A DNA stretch of 22,199 nt. Origin: a virus. The DNA is taken from positions 9,403-31,601 of IMG/VR virus record IMGVR_UViG_3300030106_007711, one strand, 5' to 3'. Shown here piece by piece: positions 13,021 to 21,123 of the stretch (its first letter is position 1; every line of letters begins with the position of its first letter). A model generated the notes under the pieces. That model did no database searches, was not told the origin of the DNA, and worked only from the letters and a program-made list of their open reading frames with translations. The translations under genes and the position numbers were made by a program.

Positions 13021-15827
13021 AATATAAGAGAGTTGTCTTCACCACCAAGAGGTTCTGAGCTTAAGTTAAAATTAAATGAGGAAAGTGTTCTAGAAATTCT
13101 TTCAAATGTATAGGTCTTGTTATCAAATACCGCTTGTAAATTATCATCTCTTAAAAATGTAACGTTATCATTTGAATCTATATTAACTATAAAATTTTTA
13201 ACCATAGGAGATTTATTTTGATCTTTTAATAGATAACTTAAATTATATATATCTAAATCACTCCTATATGATATTACAGGAGAGTCAGACTCCTTATACG
13301 ATACATCTAAACCTGATAAAGAAAATAAGTCTCTCTTTTTAATTAACTCATTATTATCTCTAGGAAATATCTTTTTTGTCTTTTTACTAGAATAATTATA
13401 CTTATAAATCTCTGGATAGACAGATAGTGCTTTAGTATCCGATGAAGTAGTTAAAGATTTAAGTTGGTAATAATAAACATTAAGCTCATTGGAAAATCTG
13501 TTACTAATTTTATCAAAGTTATCAGTGTTAATTGATAAGGATATACTATTAGTAAAAGGATCTACGTATTTATCATCCTTGTAATCTAACGGTTCAATTA
13601 CAAAAAATGAACTAGTTTCAATAAACAAAGTATCATAAAGTAAATCAAAATTATTGACCCTACTACTTAAGTTTGTTCTAATATTAGGAGAATGTTTTGA
13701 ACTTAGATAATTAAGAGCTGTAAATAAATGTGAACCTTCGTTAGTAGATTTATTTTTTACAAACAACTGCCCGGATAACTTTTCCGCATTATATCTACTT
13801 TCATTAGAACTTATATCAGAAATAAGTATTGAAGGCTCTAGAACTGTACTATCATAGAAGTATTCTTCTTTTTGCGGCTCATAATCAAATAATAAAGTAT
13901 CTGTAAATCTACCCCCTTCCATTAGAGTAAAGTCGTCTTTTATACTTGATAAAAAATAATTTACAAAAAATGAACCCGACGTTGTAGGTACCGCACTATC
14001 ACATAATGCTCGCTGCAATGTATTCCAATTTGTAGGGTTATATCTCCCACTTACCCCTGCTATACCAGCTTCTATTAACTCAGAATAATAATATTGTAAA
14101 GCGCCATCAAAAGCAGAACTAAGATCTGATGAACGTGGTTCGGGTAAAAACTCGTCACATCTTTTCATAAAAAATGCACCGTCTTTTACACTTGCAGTTT
14201 CTACGTTATTATCAATTATATCCGTATTCGAAGTAGTAGGTTTAATTAACTCTTCGTAAGGTGCAAAATATCTAAAAAAGATATTATAAGCAGAACTAGG
14301 TAGTTGAGGGGTATTGTCTCCGATTGTGGTTAATCCATTAGTAAATGAAGTAATACCCGATCTTTTAGTTTCAACGTATGTGGTACTATCAGTTACCCCA
14401 TAATCAAAACTAAATTCCGAATTATATAGTCTATCATAAAATTGGTAACCATTTAAAACTAAATTTAGAATTTTTTTAGTTTCAATCTTAGTTAAATTTT
14501 CTCTAAATAAATTATTATCTTTAACTAATCCAAATGTATTACTATAGATATCTGTCTTACTATCATATATATAACCTTCGTTAAAAAGAAATGACATGTC
14601 TGTACTTTCATCTCTCTCAAAAAAAGTAGAACTATATCCTAGATAAGAAGTATCATCTTTATTAGTTAACGGCTGCAGTTTAGCTAAACCACTAGTTAAA
14701 TTCTTTACAAATTCAGACGGCTCTATGTTAAAGACTAGTATATCCTGGTTATTGGTAAAAATACTAGGATCCGGAAAAATAAATAAACTGTCAGGCTCGT
14801 ATGTTTCCTTTAAACTAAACTCAATAGCTTTAGCTTTTATAACGTTTATTCCTGTTTTTGTAGGCTTAAAAAATCCTGTCTCTCTTTCAGTCTCTATTGA
14901 ATTTGCAAATACAGAAGCAGTAGTAGGAAACTCTTGATTTAGAAAGTTTTTATAAGAGGCGTCAGCTTCAATTAGTTTTTCGTATATGAAATCACCGGTA
15001 GAGTTAGATGAAATATAATAAAAATCAGTACCTATATATTTTTCAGTTTGATTTTTTTTATTTTCAAATACCTGGTTTACTTCGAGTATATTTCTTAGCT
15101 CAGGTCCAAAATCCGAAAAAACCTCTTCTATTAAATTTATATCGTTGCTTAAGAAAATATTATCTGAAGGTAGCTCGCTAGGATCATAGCTTTTAAAATG
15201 TTTTCCATATTCATTAGCATCGGGTTCTTGATTAAAATATGAAGTAAAAGTATCAAAATACTCAGTTAAATCAACACTTATAGTACTTCTAATAGTTTCT
15301 ATATCATATGAAAATTTGGAATCTTCTCTATTTTCTAAAAAATCCAGTACAATCTCAGTAGCTCTTTTCTTGATATTAAAACTACTACCTCTAGTTTTAT
15401 ACTTTATAGCAACATTATGTAAATCTTCTCTTTCTTTTTGGTAGTAAGAAGCAACTTCTCTTAATTTTTTACTATAGAAAGATATAGCTATAGATAGATC
15501 ATTGGGGTTGTTAAAATCTATTAACGAAAGAAACTTTTTTTCTGTTTCGTTACTATAAAAAATTGATAAGTCTTTTAAAAAATCCCTATATCGATTTATA
15601 ATTATTTTCCTATTATCTGAAAATAAATTATTGTTTCTATTACTCCATTTATTAATGTAGTCAGTATAATATGATTGTAATGTATCAGGTTCAAACGAAA
15701 CCTTAACAACTTTTATAAAATCAATAAAAGATAGAGCTTCATTTTTATCCAGAGCATTCTCATCTCTTACATTAGGATTAGTAATTGATTGAGGTACTAG
15801 AGGAAATCCTTTGCGAATACTTTCCAT
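13017..15827 (-). CDS. Very large unrecognised baseplate/tail protein, 936 aa
   Basis: The longest gene in the window, with no family I can name. The first 200 residues look helical and charged (LSFIDFIKVVKVSFEPDTLQ, YRDFLKDLSIFYSNETEKKF, REVASYYQKEREDLHNVA). The rest is Ser/Asn/Asp/Tyr/Phe-rich, mixed alpha/beta, and without visible repeats or membrane segments. It follows the 705-aa gene in the place where T4 has the wedge genes 7 and 8 after gene 6, and its size is close to T4 gp7 (1032 aa), so a gp7 equivalent is possible but not shown by any motif. AATAAATA lies six bases before the ATG. The TGA stop overlaps the start of the next gene. Confidence 0.7.
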   Translation of the reverse strand: MESIRKGFPLVPQSITNPNVRDENALDKNEALSFIDFIKVVKVSFEPDTLQSYYTDYINKWSNRNNNLFSDNRKIIINRYRDFLKDLSIFYSNETEKKFLSLIDFNNPNDLSIAISFYSKKLREVASYYQKEREDLHNVAIKYKTRGSSFNIKKRATEIVLDFLENREDSKFSYDIETIRSTISVDLTEYFDTFTSYFNQEPDANEYGKHFKSYDPSELPSDNIFLSNDINLIEEVFSDFGPELRNILEVNQVFENKKNQTEKYIGTDFYYISSNSTGDFIYEKLIEADASYKNFLNQEFPTTASVFANSIETERETGFFKPTKTGINVIKAKAIEFSLKETYEPDSLFIFPDPSIFTNNQDILVFNIEPSEFVKNLTSGLAKLQPLTNKDDTSYLGYSSTFFERDESTDMSFLFNEGYIYDSKTDIYSNTFGLVKDNNLFRENLTKIETKKILNLVLNGYQFYDRLYNSEFSFDYGVTDSTTYVETKRSGITSFTNGLTTIGDNTPQLPSSAYNIFFRYFAPYEELIKPTTSNTDIIDNNVETASVKDGAFFMKRCDEFLPEPRSSDLSSAFDGALQYYYSELIEAGIAGVSGRYNPTNWNTLQRALCDSAVPTTSGSFFVNYFLSSIKDDFTLMEGGRFTDTLLFDYEPQKEEYFYDSTVLEPSILISDISSNESRYNAEKLSGQLFVKNKSTNEGSHLFTALNYLSSKHSPNIRTNLSSRVNNFDLLYDTLFIETSSFFVIEPLDYKDDKYVDPFTNSISLSINTDNFDKISNRFSNELNVYYYQLKSLTTSSDTKALSVYPEIYKYNYSSKKTKKIFPRDNNELIKKRDLFSLSGLDVSYKESDSPVISYRSDLDIYNLSYLLKDQNKSPMVKNFIVNIDSNDNVTFLRDDNLQAVFDNKTYTFERISRTLSSFNFNLSSEPLGGEDNSLIL

Positions 15828-15833
15828 TTAATA

Positions 15834-15841
15834 TATTTATT
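15834..15841 (-). promoter_or_regulatory. T4-type late promoter for the 936-aa gene
   Basis: On the minus strand AATAAATA is followed by TATTAA and the ATG at 15827, a six-base spacer. It overlaps the end of the upstream 705-aa gene by two bases. Confidence 0.6.
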
Positions 15842-17957
15842 ATTGGAATAGAGATAGACTACTAAATAAAGAATTACGAAATACTATATCTTGTATATTG
15901 TTGTCTCCTTTAAATGCACTTAGTGGAGTATCAAAATTAAAAGTAGTTTTAGGATCACTATAATTTATCAATCCACCTAGAATAGTACCTTCAACTCCAG
16001 AAGTGTAGCTATAAAAAGTATAAAATGAGTTTAAATCATTAAGAGTCGGTGAATCCGGTAACACCAAAGACCAGCCCCAGTCAGTATCATATGTACTCAA
16101 GCTATATTCAGTAGTTGTACCGTGTAAAAAGTCTACTGAACATAGAGGTTGGTATGTATTTAATAATACACATTCGTTACTAAATTTTTCTTTTGCTACT
16201 ATATCTGTTCCTGCGGTCACTACATACGTATTAGTGTCTATTTCATCTCCTAAATTTTTTCCGTATACAGCTTTATTTGCTTCACCGTTATTATTTAAAT
16301 TTTCATTAAACTTATTTCTTGTTCCTTTTAAGGTATTATACTGAGTAGAAAACAATGATACATATCTAGCTACGTTTCCGGGGAATGAAAAGAGAGTTTC
16401 ATCAAAGACGTTAGCTTCTTCATCTACTAACTTACTTATAGAATTTATAGATTTTATATCACACTTATCTATATCAATTTTATTATCAACAAAATTATAT
16501 ATTTTTGAATTTAAAGTTTTACCTAATGATGAATATGAGCTGCTCAAATCACCAAAAATAGAACCTATAAAATCATCAAATAAAATATTTTTATCTAATA
16601 AAATTTCTTGAAATCTAAGGCTCTTGAATACTTCTTTATAATCTACATTTTCGTTTTGCTTAGCAAACTGATAAAATCCATCCGGGAAAGTTGATATAGT
16701 AACAACATTACTACATAAGGCTAAATTAGCTGTCCCGTTAGTAAATAAACTACTTACTATTAAAGTTAATGTATTAGATTGGGTTGAAAGACTATCGTTA
16801 AAAGTTAATCCCCCGTAATACCAAAACTTAGTGTCAACTCCCTCGATAGAGCTTGATAAACTCTCAATTGTAAAGCTACTACTACTCACATTAGTTCCAT
16901 TTTCTTGTAAAATAAATGTTGGTATACCAACAGCAGATAAATTTTTTACCGTAAAATTTTGTATGCTTTTAGGTTTAGCTAAAAATGGAATTTCAACTCC
17001 TTTAAATTGTGCCGGGCTAATACCAAAAATAGTAGCTTCTTCGAAACCTTCACTATCTAACCCGTTAGAGGTAACATTTAAACTTGATACTTTACTTACC
17101 TCTGTAGCAACTGCATCTACATTAGCTGTAAGAGATATACCAAGATTATTATTATAATCATTTATAGAATAATTACCTGATTTATTTCTACTAAATATTT
17201 TTTTTCTATCTTTGAAAAAATTTATCTTTATTGGTTTACTAACAGGGTCATCGGTGTTAAAATAAAAGTTTTTCGAACCAGAAGTCCCAGCTAAAAGACT
17301 ACCTTCATCAGTACTGTTAGCTACAACTATTTCATTACCAGATAATTTTATGTAAATATTTTCAGAACTTAAACCAAGTTTAGGGATTTCATTAAATTCG
17401 TGAGAGCTTAAATTTGTAATAAAAGATTTTTCAAAGAATGAATGATATCTCTTAAGGTGATTAAATTTATAAGGATTTAAATCAAAGTAATTAGGTAAAT
17501 TAGTACCGGATACACTATAAAAAATATCATCGTTTATTTGATAAAAAGGCGAAGAATTGGTTATATTAATAGCTTCAGAAAAATGACCAGCTGATAAAGC
17601 TAAAGCATTATCAGGAATACTAACAGAGAAGGTATTCTCTACATAATCAGTAATGTCAACGTTAGTTGAATATGATGCTAAGACGTTATTATTTTGACAG
17701 TCTCTTAAAACCATCCTTACCTTATACCTACCCGGTAATTCATAAGAATGTATAGCTGTTGTTGAGTGGATTATAGTTCCGTCCCCTAGATCAAAAGTAG
17801 CAGTAGTATCATTTAGATCCTGTAAAATAGTACAACCAGCAGGAATATCAGCTACAAAAGTAAGGGGTGTTATAGGTAGATTATACGAAGATAAAACATT
17901 ATCATTTTTATAATCATCTACTCTAAATAAAGCATAAGTTGTATTAATATTACTCAT
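15840..17957 (-). CDS. Baseplate/tail protein with N-terminal PKD-like domain, 705 aa
   Basis: Residues about 32-104 form a PKD-like Ig module: LTFVADIPAG (32-41), ATFDLGDGTIIHS (53-65), HSYELPGRYKVRMVLRD (70-86). The middle (about 110-450) is beta-rich and Ser/Asn-rich. The C-terminal 250 residues look conserved and mixed: a helical region (FDDFIGSIFGDLSSSYSSLG), then TRNKFNENLNNNGEANKAVYG and LGDEIDTNTYVVTAGTDIVAKEKF, a style seen in baseplate proteins of marine T4-like phages, though I cannot give a T4 counterpart. The gene overlaps the end of gp6 by 8 bases, so it is translated together with it and is probably a wedge component. No Shine-Dalgarno sequence is visible at its start. Confidence 0.75.
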   Translation of the reverse strand: MSNINTTYALFRVDDYKNDNVLSSYNLPITPLTFVADIPAGCTILQDLNDTTATFDLGDGTIIHSTTAIHSYELPGRYKVRMVLRDCQNNNVLASYSTNVDITDYVENTFSVSIPDNALALSAGHFSEAINITNSSPFYQINDDIFYSVSGTNLPNYFDLNPYKFNHLKRYHSFFEKSFITNLSSHEFNEIPKLGLSSENIYIKLSGNEIVVANSTDEGSLLAGTSGSKNFYFNTDDPVSKPIKINFFKDRKKIFSRNKSGNYSINDYNNNLGISLTANVDAVATEVSKVSSLNVTSNGLDSEGFEEATIFGISPAQFKGVEIPFLAKPKSIQNFTVKNLSAVGIPTFILQENGTNVSSSSFTIESLSSSIEGVDTKFWYYGGLTFNDSLSTQSNTLTLIVSSLFTNGTANLALCSNVVTISTFPDGFYQFAKQNENVDYKEVFKSLRFQEILLDKNILFDDFIGSIFGDLSSSYSSLGKTLNSKIYNFVDNKIDIDKCDIKSINSISKLVDEEANVFDETLFSFPGNVARYVSLFSTQYNTLKGTRNKFNENLNNNGEANKAVYGKNLGDEIDTNTYVVTAGTDIVAKEKFSNECVLLNTYQPLCSVDFLHGTTTEYSLSTYDTDWGWSLVLPDSPTLNDLNSFYTFYSYTSGVEGTILGGLINYSDPKTTFNFDTPLSAFKGDNNIQDIVFRNSLFSSLSLFQ

Positions 17958-19776
17958 CTATTACAGTTAATTTAGCAGCTAACGAATTAGGATTAATTAA
18001 AAACGGAAACTTAAAAAACGGTAATGACTCATCTTGATTTACTATACTGATATCAGCAGAAGGGTAAAGTGGATTATATGATATAAAAGATATGCCTCTA
18101 AACGATATATTTTCTTGCGTGTTTCTAGTTTCTATTCTTTTTATACCTTCTACAGTTAATATTTCTGAGACTAGGGTTGAAAGAGATAGTGTTTGACCTA
18201 AAGAATTGTTAGTTGGTCCAAAAAACTTCTTTATAATAGCTAAAACTTTTGATTTTAAAATTTCTTTATTTATTTTATTGTTAGCTTCTCTTACTAATAC
18301 TAATGTAGTATTATCAGATAATTCTGGGGTCAGCTCTACTTGATTAGAAAAGCATAAATCAAAAGCCATATAGATAGGATCTCTCGGAACGACTTCATGG
18401 CTAACAGTTTTTCTTTCAAGTGAAGTATCAACTATTAATTTTTTTATAGAATTACTTAAAAACGGAGGATAATCACCATCAGTTTTTATATTAAATCTAG
18501 GAACTGTAAAAATATTAATATTATTAAAGTCACAACTATCTGAGAAATTAATTTGATTAATTAACACTCTGTTAGATTTATCTGGATCTACACAAATATT
18601 ATAAAAATATTGAATATAATCATTTATAAAAGTATCATTACTAACTACCTGGCTATCAATTAATATATTAGCGAAATTTTTATTTAAAAAAGCTTTATAA
18701 TCAGCTATACTTACTAAACGTTCTTGGGAACTAAACAATTTAGGAGCATTATCTCTAATTTGTTCAACAGACTCTTCATCAGTAACTGGTGAAGATGGTT
18801 GTGGATTAACAAAAGTTAACAACGAATTATTAGTAGCTGAAATAAAGGTAGTAGTATCTTTGTCTGTATAAGTATCGTCAAAGATTTGTCTCTGTCTTGA
18901 ACTATCGTAAGCAAATAATTTATTTCCGTTGATAGCATTAGTACTTATAACTCCCTTAACCCCGTCAGATAAAATATAATTTATAGAAACTATATCCCCG
19001 CTTTGAAGTTTTTTACCAGAAGTTCCATCACCAAATTTTATTGTAAAATGTCCGTTCTCATTTAATCGCTTTTCATACACCCTAGCACTACTATCCTTTA
19101 TATATAAACTATCTACTTCCTTATATTCATAATAAGTTCCGGAATCAGCTTCTTTTACATATACGCTAATTGTATCATCAGCTATAAATCTACTATCCGA
19201 AGAATCTAGAATATTATCTACTACTATAGTAATTGATTCAAAATTTTCCCCTTGTGCAATATAGTCAGGATACTCACTTAAACGGCCCTGATATAAGATT
19301 ACATTATTATCTAATTCTAATAATTGTTGTTGTTTAGCTTCATTAACAGTAAAGCTATAATCATCATTAAAGGTATAAGCTATATTATCTACTAAAAAGA
19401 AAGAATTTTTTCTTATTGTATAATTACCTACAGCGAGATCTTTAGTTGCCGAAGCTCGTATAGAAGCTAAAGACGTCTTTTTACCTACAGGTTTATAACC
19501 AATAACCTTTACGATTTTATTCATATTTTCGTAAAGAGACGCTTGGTCAAAGGTAGTTTCAGAAGCCGTATTATTTAAGTAGAAAAGTAACACATGGTAT
19601 GAATAAGCAATTATATCAATTACAGCTGCTAAATTACTACCTTCAAAATTTTGATCAGTAAATTTTTCATTTTCGTTTAAACGTTGAATTATAAAATCTT
19701 TCAAGCTAACAGCATCGAAAGCTGCATATGCATCTTGAGGTAAATTAAAATCTAAAAATTTGTTATCAGAAGCCAT
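17950..19776 (-). CDS. 6: Baseplate wedge protein gp6-like (baseplate J family)
   Basis: T4 gp6 forms the ring that ties the six baseplate wedges together and drives the sheath-contraction switch. The signature N-terminus is present: FDAVSLKDFIIQRLNENEKFTDQ (about 20-42), then EGSNLAAVIDIIAYSYHVLLFYLNNTASE (about 45-73) and an NMNKIVKVIGYKP stretch (84-96). A baseplate-J strand pair follows near 245-275 (HFTIKFGDGTSGKKLQSGDIVSINY). At 608 aa it is close to T4 gp6 (660 aa). It starts two bases after the stop of the gp25 gene and overlaps the 705-aa gene, giving a tightly coupled wedge operon. The order gp25 then gp6 is common in T4-like marine phages. There is no late octamer at its own start. 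Confidence 0.85.
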   Translation of the reverse strand: MASDNKFLDFNLPQDAYAAFDAVSLKDFIIQRLNENEKFTDQNFEGSNLAAVIDIIAYSYHVLLFYLNNTASETTFDQASLYENMNKIVKVIGYKPVGKKTSLASIRASATKDLAVGNYTIRKNSFFLVDNIAYTFNDDYSFTVNEAKQQQLLELDNNVILYQGRLSEYPDYIAQGENFESITIVVDNILDSSDSRFIADDTISVYVKEADSGTYYEYKEVDSLYIKDSSARVYEKRLNENGHFTIKFGDGTSGKKLQSGDIVSINYILSDGVKGVISTNAINGNKLFAYDSSRQRQIFDDTYTDKDTTTFISATNNSLLTFVNPQPSSPVTDEESVEQIRDNAPKLFSSQERLVSIADYKAFLNKNFANILIDSQVVSNDTFINDYIQYFYNICVDPDKSNRVLINQINFSDSCDFNNINIFTVPRFNIKTDGDYPPFLSNSIKKLIVDTSLERKTVSHEVVPRDPIYMAFDLCFSNQVELTPELSDNTTLVLVREANNKINKEILKSKVLAIIKKFFGPTNNSLGQTLSLSTLVSEILTVEGIKRIETRNTQENISFRGISFISYNPLYPSADISIVNQDESLPFFKFPFLINPNSLAAKLTVIDE

Positions 19777-19778
19777 TT

Positions 19779-20267
19779 TTATACAAAGTTATATCCATTA
19801 CTATTTAATACAGATCTAAGTGATAGTCCATATACATTAAGAGACGGAACATTTATTTGGAGTGTTATATTATATTCTTGTTGATCTTCATTAGCACTTA
19901 CTTCAACATTTTCTAATTCAATTCTAGGTTCAAGACCAGGTAATCTTTCTTCAATATCTGTTTGTATTTCTAATTGAGTAAAAGGACTTACAGGTTCAAA
20001 AATAAATCTTCTTAAATCTATTCCAAATTCCGGGTTAAGAATTTTTTGACCTGGAGAAGTTAGTAACGCATTTGCTATGCTATTTTGTATAGATTCAATA
20101 TCAAATAACCCCTGTACATCTTTTAGCTCTTCTTTACGATTAAGCTGTCTGTTAAAAGATACTCTATTTTTTATATCTAAAAATAAGTCCTTATACAGGT
20201 AATTCTGTTTTAAAGCATTTTTTTCTGCTTCAGTAACTGATACTGAATCTATCTTTATTAAAGCCAT
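19779..20267 (-). CDS. 25: Baseplate wedge protein gp25-like
   Basis: Member of the GPW/gp25 family, which starts sheath assembly by nucleating the first sheath ring on the baseplate. Visible family features: SIANALLTSPGQKILNPEFGIDLRRFIFEP (about 63-92), and the core LEPRIELENVEV (112-123) containing the family's EPR motif at 113-115. The extra N-terminal 55 residues (basic, DIKNRVSFNRQLNRKEELKD) make it longer than T4 gp25 (132 aa). The first start in the frame is ATG at 20267, preceded six bases upstream by ATTAAATA. It abuts the gp6 gene, with which it forms the conserved wedge core. Strong call. Confidence 0.88.
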   Translation of the reverse strand: MALIKIDSVSVTEAEKNALKQNYLYKDLFLDIKNRVSFNRQLNRKEELKDVQGLFDIESIQNSIANALLTSPGQKILNPEFGIDLRRFIFEPVSPFTQLEIQTDIEERLPGLEPRIELENVEVSANEDQQEYNITLQINVPSLNVYGLSLRSVLNSNGYNFV

Positions 20268-20273
20268 TACTTA

Positions 20274-20281
20274 TATTTAAT
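20274..20281 (-). promoter_or_regulatory. T4-type late promoter for gp25-gp6
   Basis: On the minus strand ATTAAATA is followed by TAAGTA and the ATG at 20267, a six-base spacer. It may drive the coupled gp25, gp6 and 705-aa genes, which have no clear octamers of their own between them. Confidence 0.5.
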
Positions 20282-20293
20282 AGCAAAGCTCTT

Positions 20294-20527
20294 TTACACT
20301 TTCTCTTCGTCGTATTTTAGCTCTCTATCGTCATTATCGCTATATACACTCTTTAAAATTTCAGCAGCTAACTCATCAAAGCTCTCTTCCTCCTCTTCTT
20401 TATCTGCAATATGCAAAGCAGCTAAATATTTGTTTTTAGCTTCTTTAGTACCTTTAGTACAACCAACTTTTTTACTTCCTTTATATATGCAGTATTTACT
20501 ACCTTCTTTTTTAGCTTTATATGGCAT
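20294..20527 (-). CDS. Small basic-acidic phage protein, 77 aa
   Basis: The first 44 residues are basic and patterned (MPYKAKKEGSKYCIYKGSKK, then CTKGTKEAKNKYLAALH), a type common among small phage proteins of unknown function. Two cysteines (Cys13 and Cys23) are present. Residues 45-77 are acidic (KEEEEESFDEL, DNDDRELKYDEEK). The split charge suggests binding to nucleic acid or to an oppositely charged partner, but no role is known to me. It is the first gene of the minus-strand structural block. A perfect TATAAATA lies 12 bases before its ATG, giving this gene a longer leader than its neighbours. Confidence 0.75.
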   Translation of the reverse strand: MPYKAKKEGSKYCIYKGSKKVGCTKGTKEAKNKYLAALHIADKEEEEESFDELAAEILKSVYSDNDDRELKYDEEKV

Positions 20528-20539
20528 TTTTATTGTAAA

Positions 20540-20547
20540 TATTTATA
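20540..20547 (-). promoter_or_regulatory. Perfect T4-type late promoter TATAAATA at the head of the structural block
   Basis: On the minus strand the exact consensus TATAAATA lies 12 bases before the ATG at 20527. It is the only exact match among the octamers listed here and could drive the whole block. It is divergent from the octamer at 20553-20560, five bases away. Confidence 0.75.
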
Positions 20548-20552
20548 GATTT

Positions 20553-20560
20553 AATAAATA
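20553..20560 (+). promoter_or_regulatory. T4-type late promoter for the 20566 gene
   Basis: AATAAATA followed by ATTAT and the ATG at 20566, a five-base spacer. It faces away from the minus-strand octamer at 20540-20547. Confidence 0.6.
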
Positions 20561-20565
20561 ATTAT

Positions 20566-20901
20566 ATGTCTAAACAACACAGAAATTTTGGAAAAGATAT
20601 TGAACAATTAAACGAGACGTACAACGAAATGTTGAACGGTGCTCATATGTTTCAAAACACCGGTAACCCACAAGCTGCAGCTGATAGTATGAGAGAAGAT
20701 GATAAACCATTTTCTCCTAGTCATGGTGCACAAGATAAGATTCCGTTTGAAGATAACGAAGATGATAAAGGTATTGACCATCTTAAGCATGCTTTAAAGA
20801 TTCTTGGTAAGACTAAGCTTATGAAGCATCTCGAAGAGATGGAAGAGGATATCGAAGATGAAGAGTTTAATTTTAAAGGCGGTGACATCGAACACGACTG
20901 A
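20566..20901 (+). CDS. Charged unknown protein, 111 aa, frame continues past its TGA
   Basis: No family recognised. The N-terminus is helical (NFGKDIEQLNETYNEMLNGA, 7-26), the middle is extended and charged (about 30-68), and a helical acidic stretch follows (DHLKHALKILGKTKLMKHLE, 71-90, then EEMEEDIEDEE, 90-100). The call stops at TGA 20899-20901. The same frame then stays open for 62 more codons, with composition that looks coding, to TAG at 21088-21090. So the real product may be 174 aa with the TGA read through, or the TGA may be a mutation or base-call error from a Trp TGG. Expression from a late-type promoter and its neighbours suggest a late, possibly virion-associated, protein. The start ATG is well supported by the promoter spacing. 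Confidence 0.7.
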   Translation: MSKQHRNFGKDIEQLNETYNEMLNGAHMFQNTGNPQAAADSMREDDKPFSPSHGAQDKIPFEDNEDDKGIDHLKHALKILGKTKLMKHLEEMEEDIEDEEFNFKGGDIEHD

Positions 20902-21090
20902 GCGTCTCACATTAAGCATCCTCAGTTTGGGGAGTCAGTCAAGAAAGTCCTTCACCACAGCTTAACTTCAGCAGGTGTTATTGAAGAATATTATGTTGAA
21001 CATAACGGTAAATTAGCAAAAGTACTTGCAGAAGAAGTTACAGTAGTTCAATTAAATGAGCATGGTGGTAAGAAGAAGAAAAAGAAATAG
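20902..21090 (+). other. In-frame coding continuation after TGA (62 codons, no start codon)
   Basis: This lies in the same frame as the 20566 gene, directly after its TGA. It reads ASHIKHPQFGESVKKVLHHS, then a segment ending SAGVIEEYYVEHNGKLAKVL, and finishes with AEEVTVVQLNEHGG and six lysines before TAG. No ATG, GTG or TTG occurs in frame; the only alternative initiator nearby is an ATT at 20911. The composition is protein-like, with a helix, then beta-strand pairs around Gly, then a basic tail. This argues that it was or is part of the upstream gene. It would be missed or left unannotated by standard gene finding. Possible explanations are readthrough, a recent nonsense mutation, or a sequencing error. 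Confidence 0.6.
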
Positions 21091-21110
21091 CGCAATTACG
21101 GCCGATCTGG

Positions 21111-21118
21111 CATAAATA
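21111..21118 (+). promoter_or_regulatory. T4-type late promoter for the 21124 gene
   Basis: CATAAATA followed by AATAT and the ATG at 21124. The same 13 bases precede the GTG at 1180. The five-base spacer leaves no room for a ribosome binding site if transcription starts where the T4 spacing predicts. Confidence 0.65.
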
Positions 21119-21123
21119 AATAT

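Noticed and set aside
9078-17157. Plus-strand open frames at 9078-9263, 14725-14937 and 16831-17157
   Set aside because: Inside large minus-strand genes with consistent codon use; no start signals; antisense shadows.
20608-20790. Minus-strand open frame opposite the 20566 gene
   Set aside because: Shadow of the plus-strand gene, whose start is fixed by a late octamer and five-base spacer.
20899-20901. TGA read as Trp by a different genetic code
   Set aside because: TGA ends other genes here (12382-12384, and the ATGA overlaps at 1510, 10033 and 13017) and Trp residues use TGG throughout, so a code change is not supported; local readthrough, mutation or error remain.
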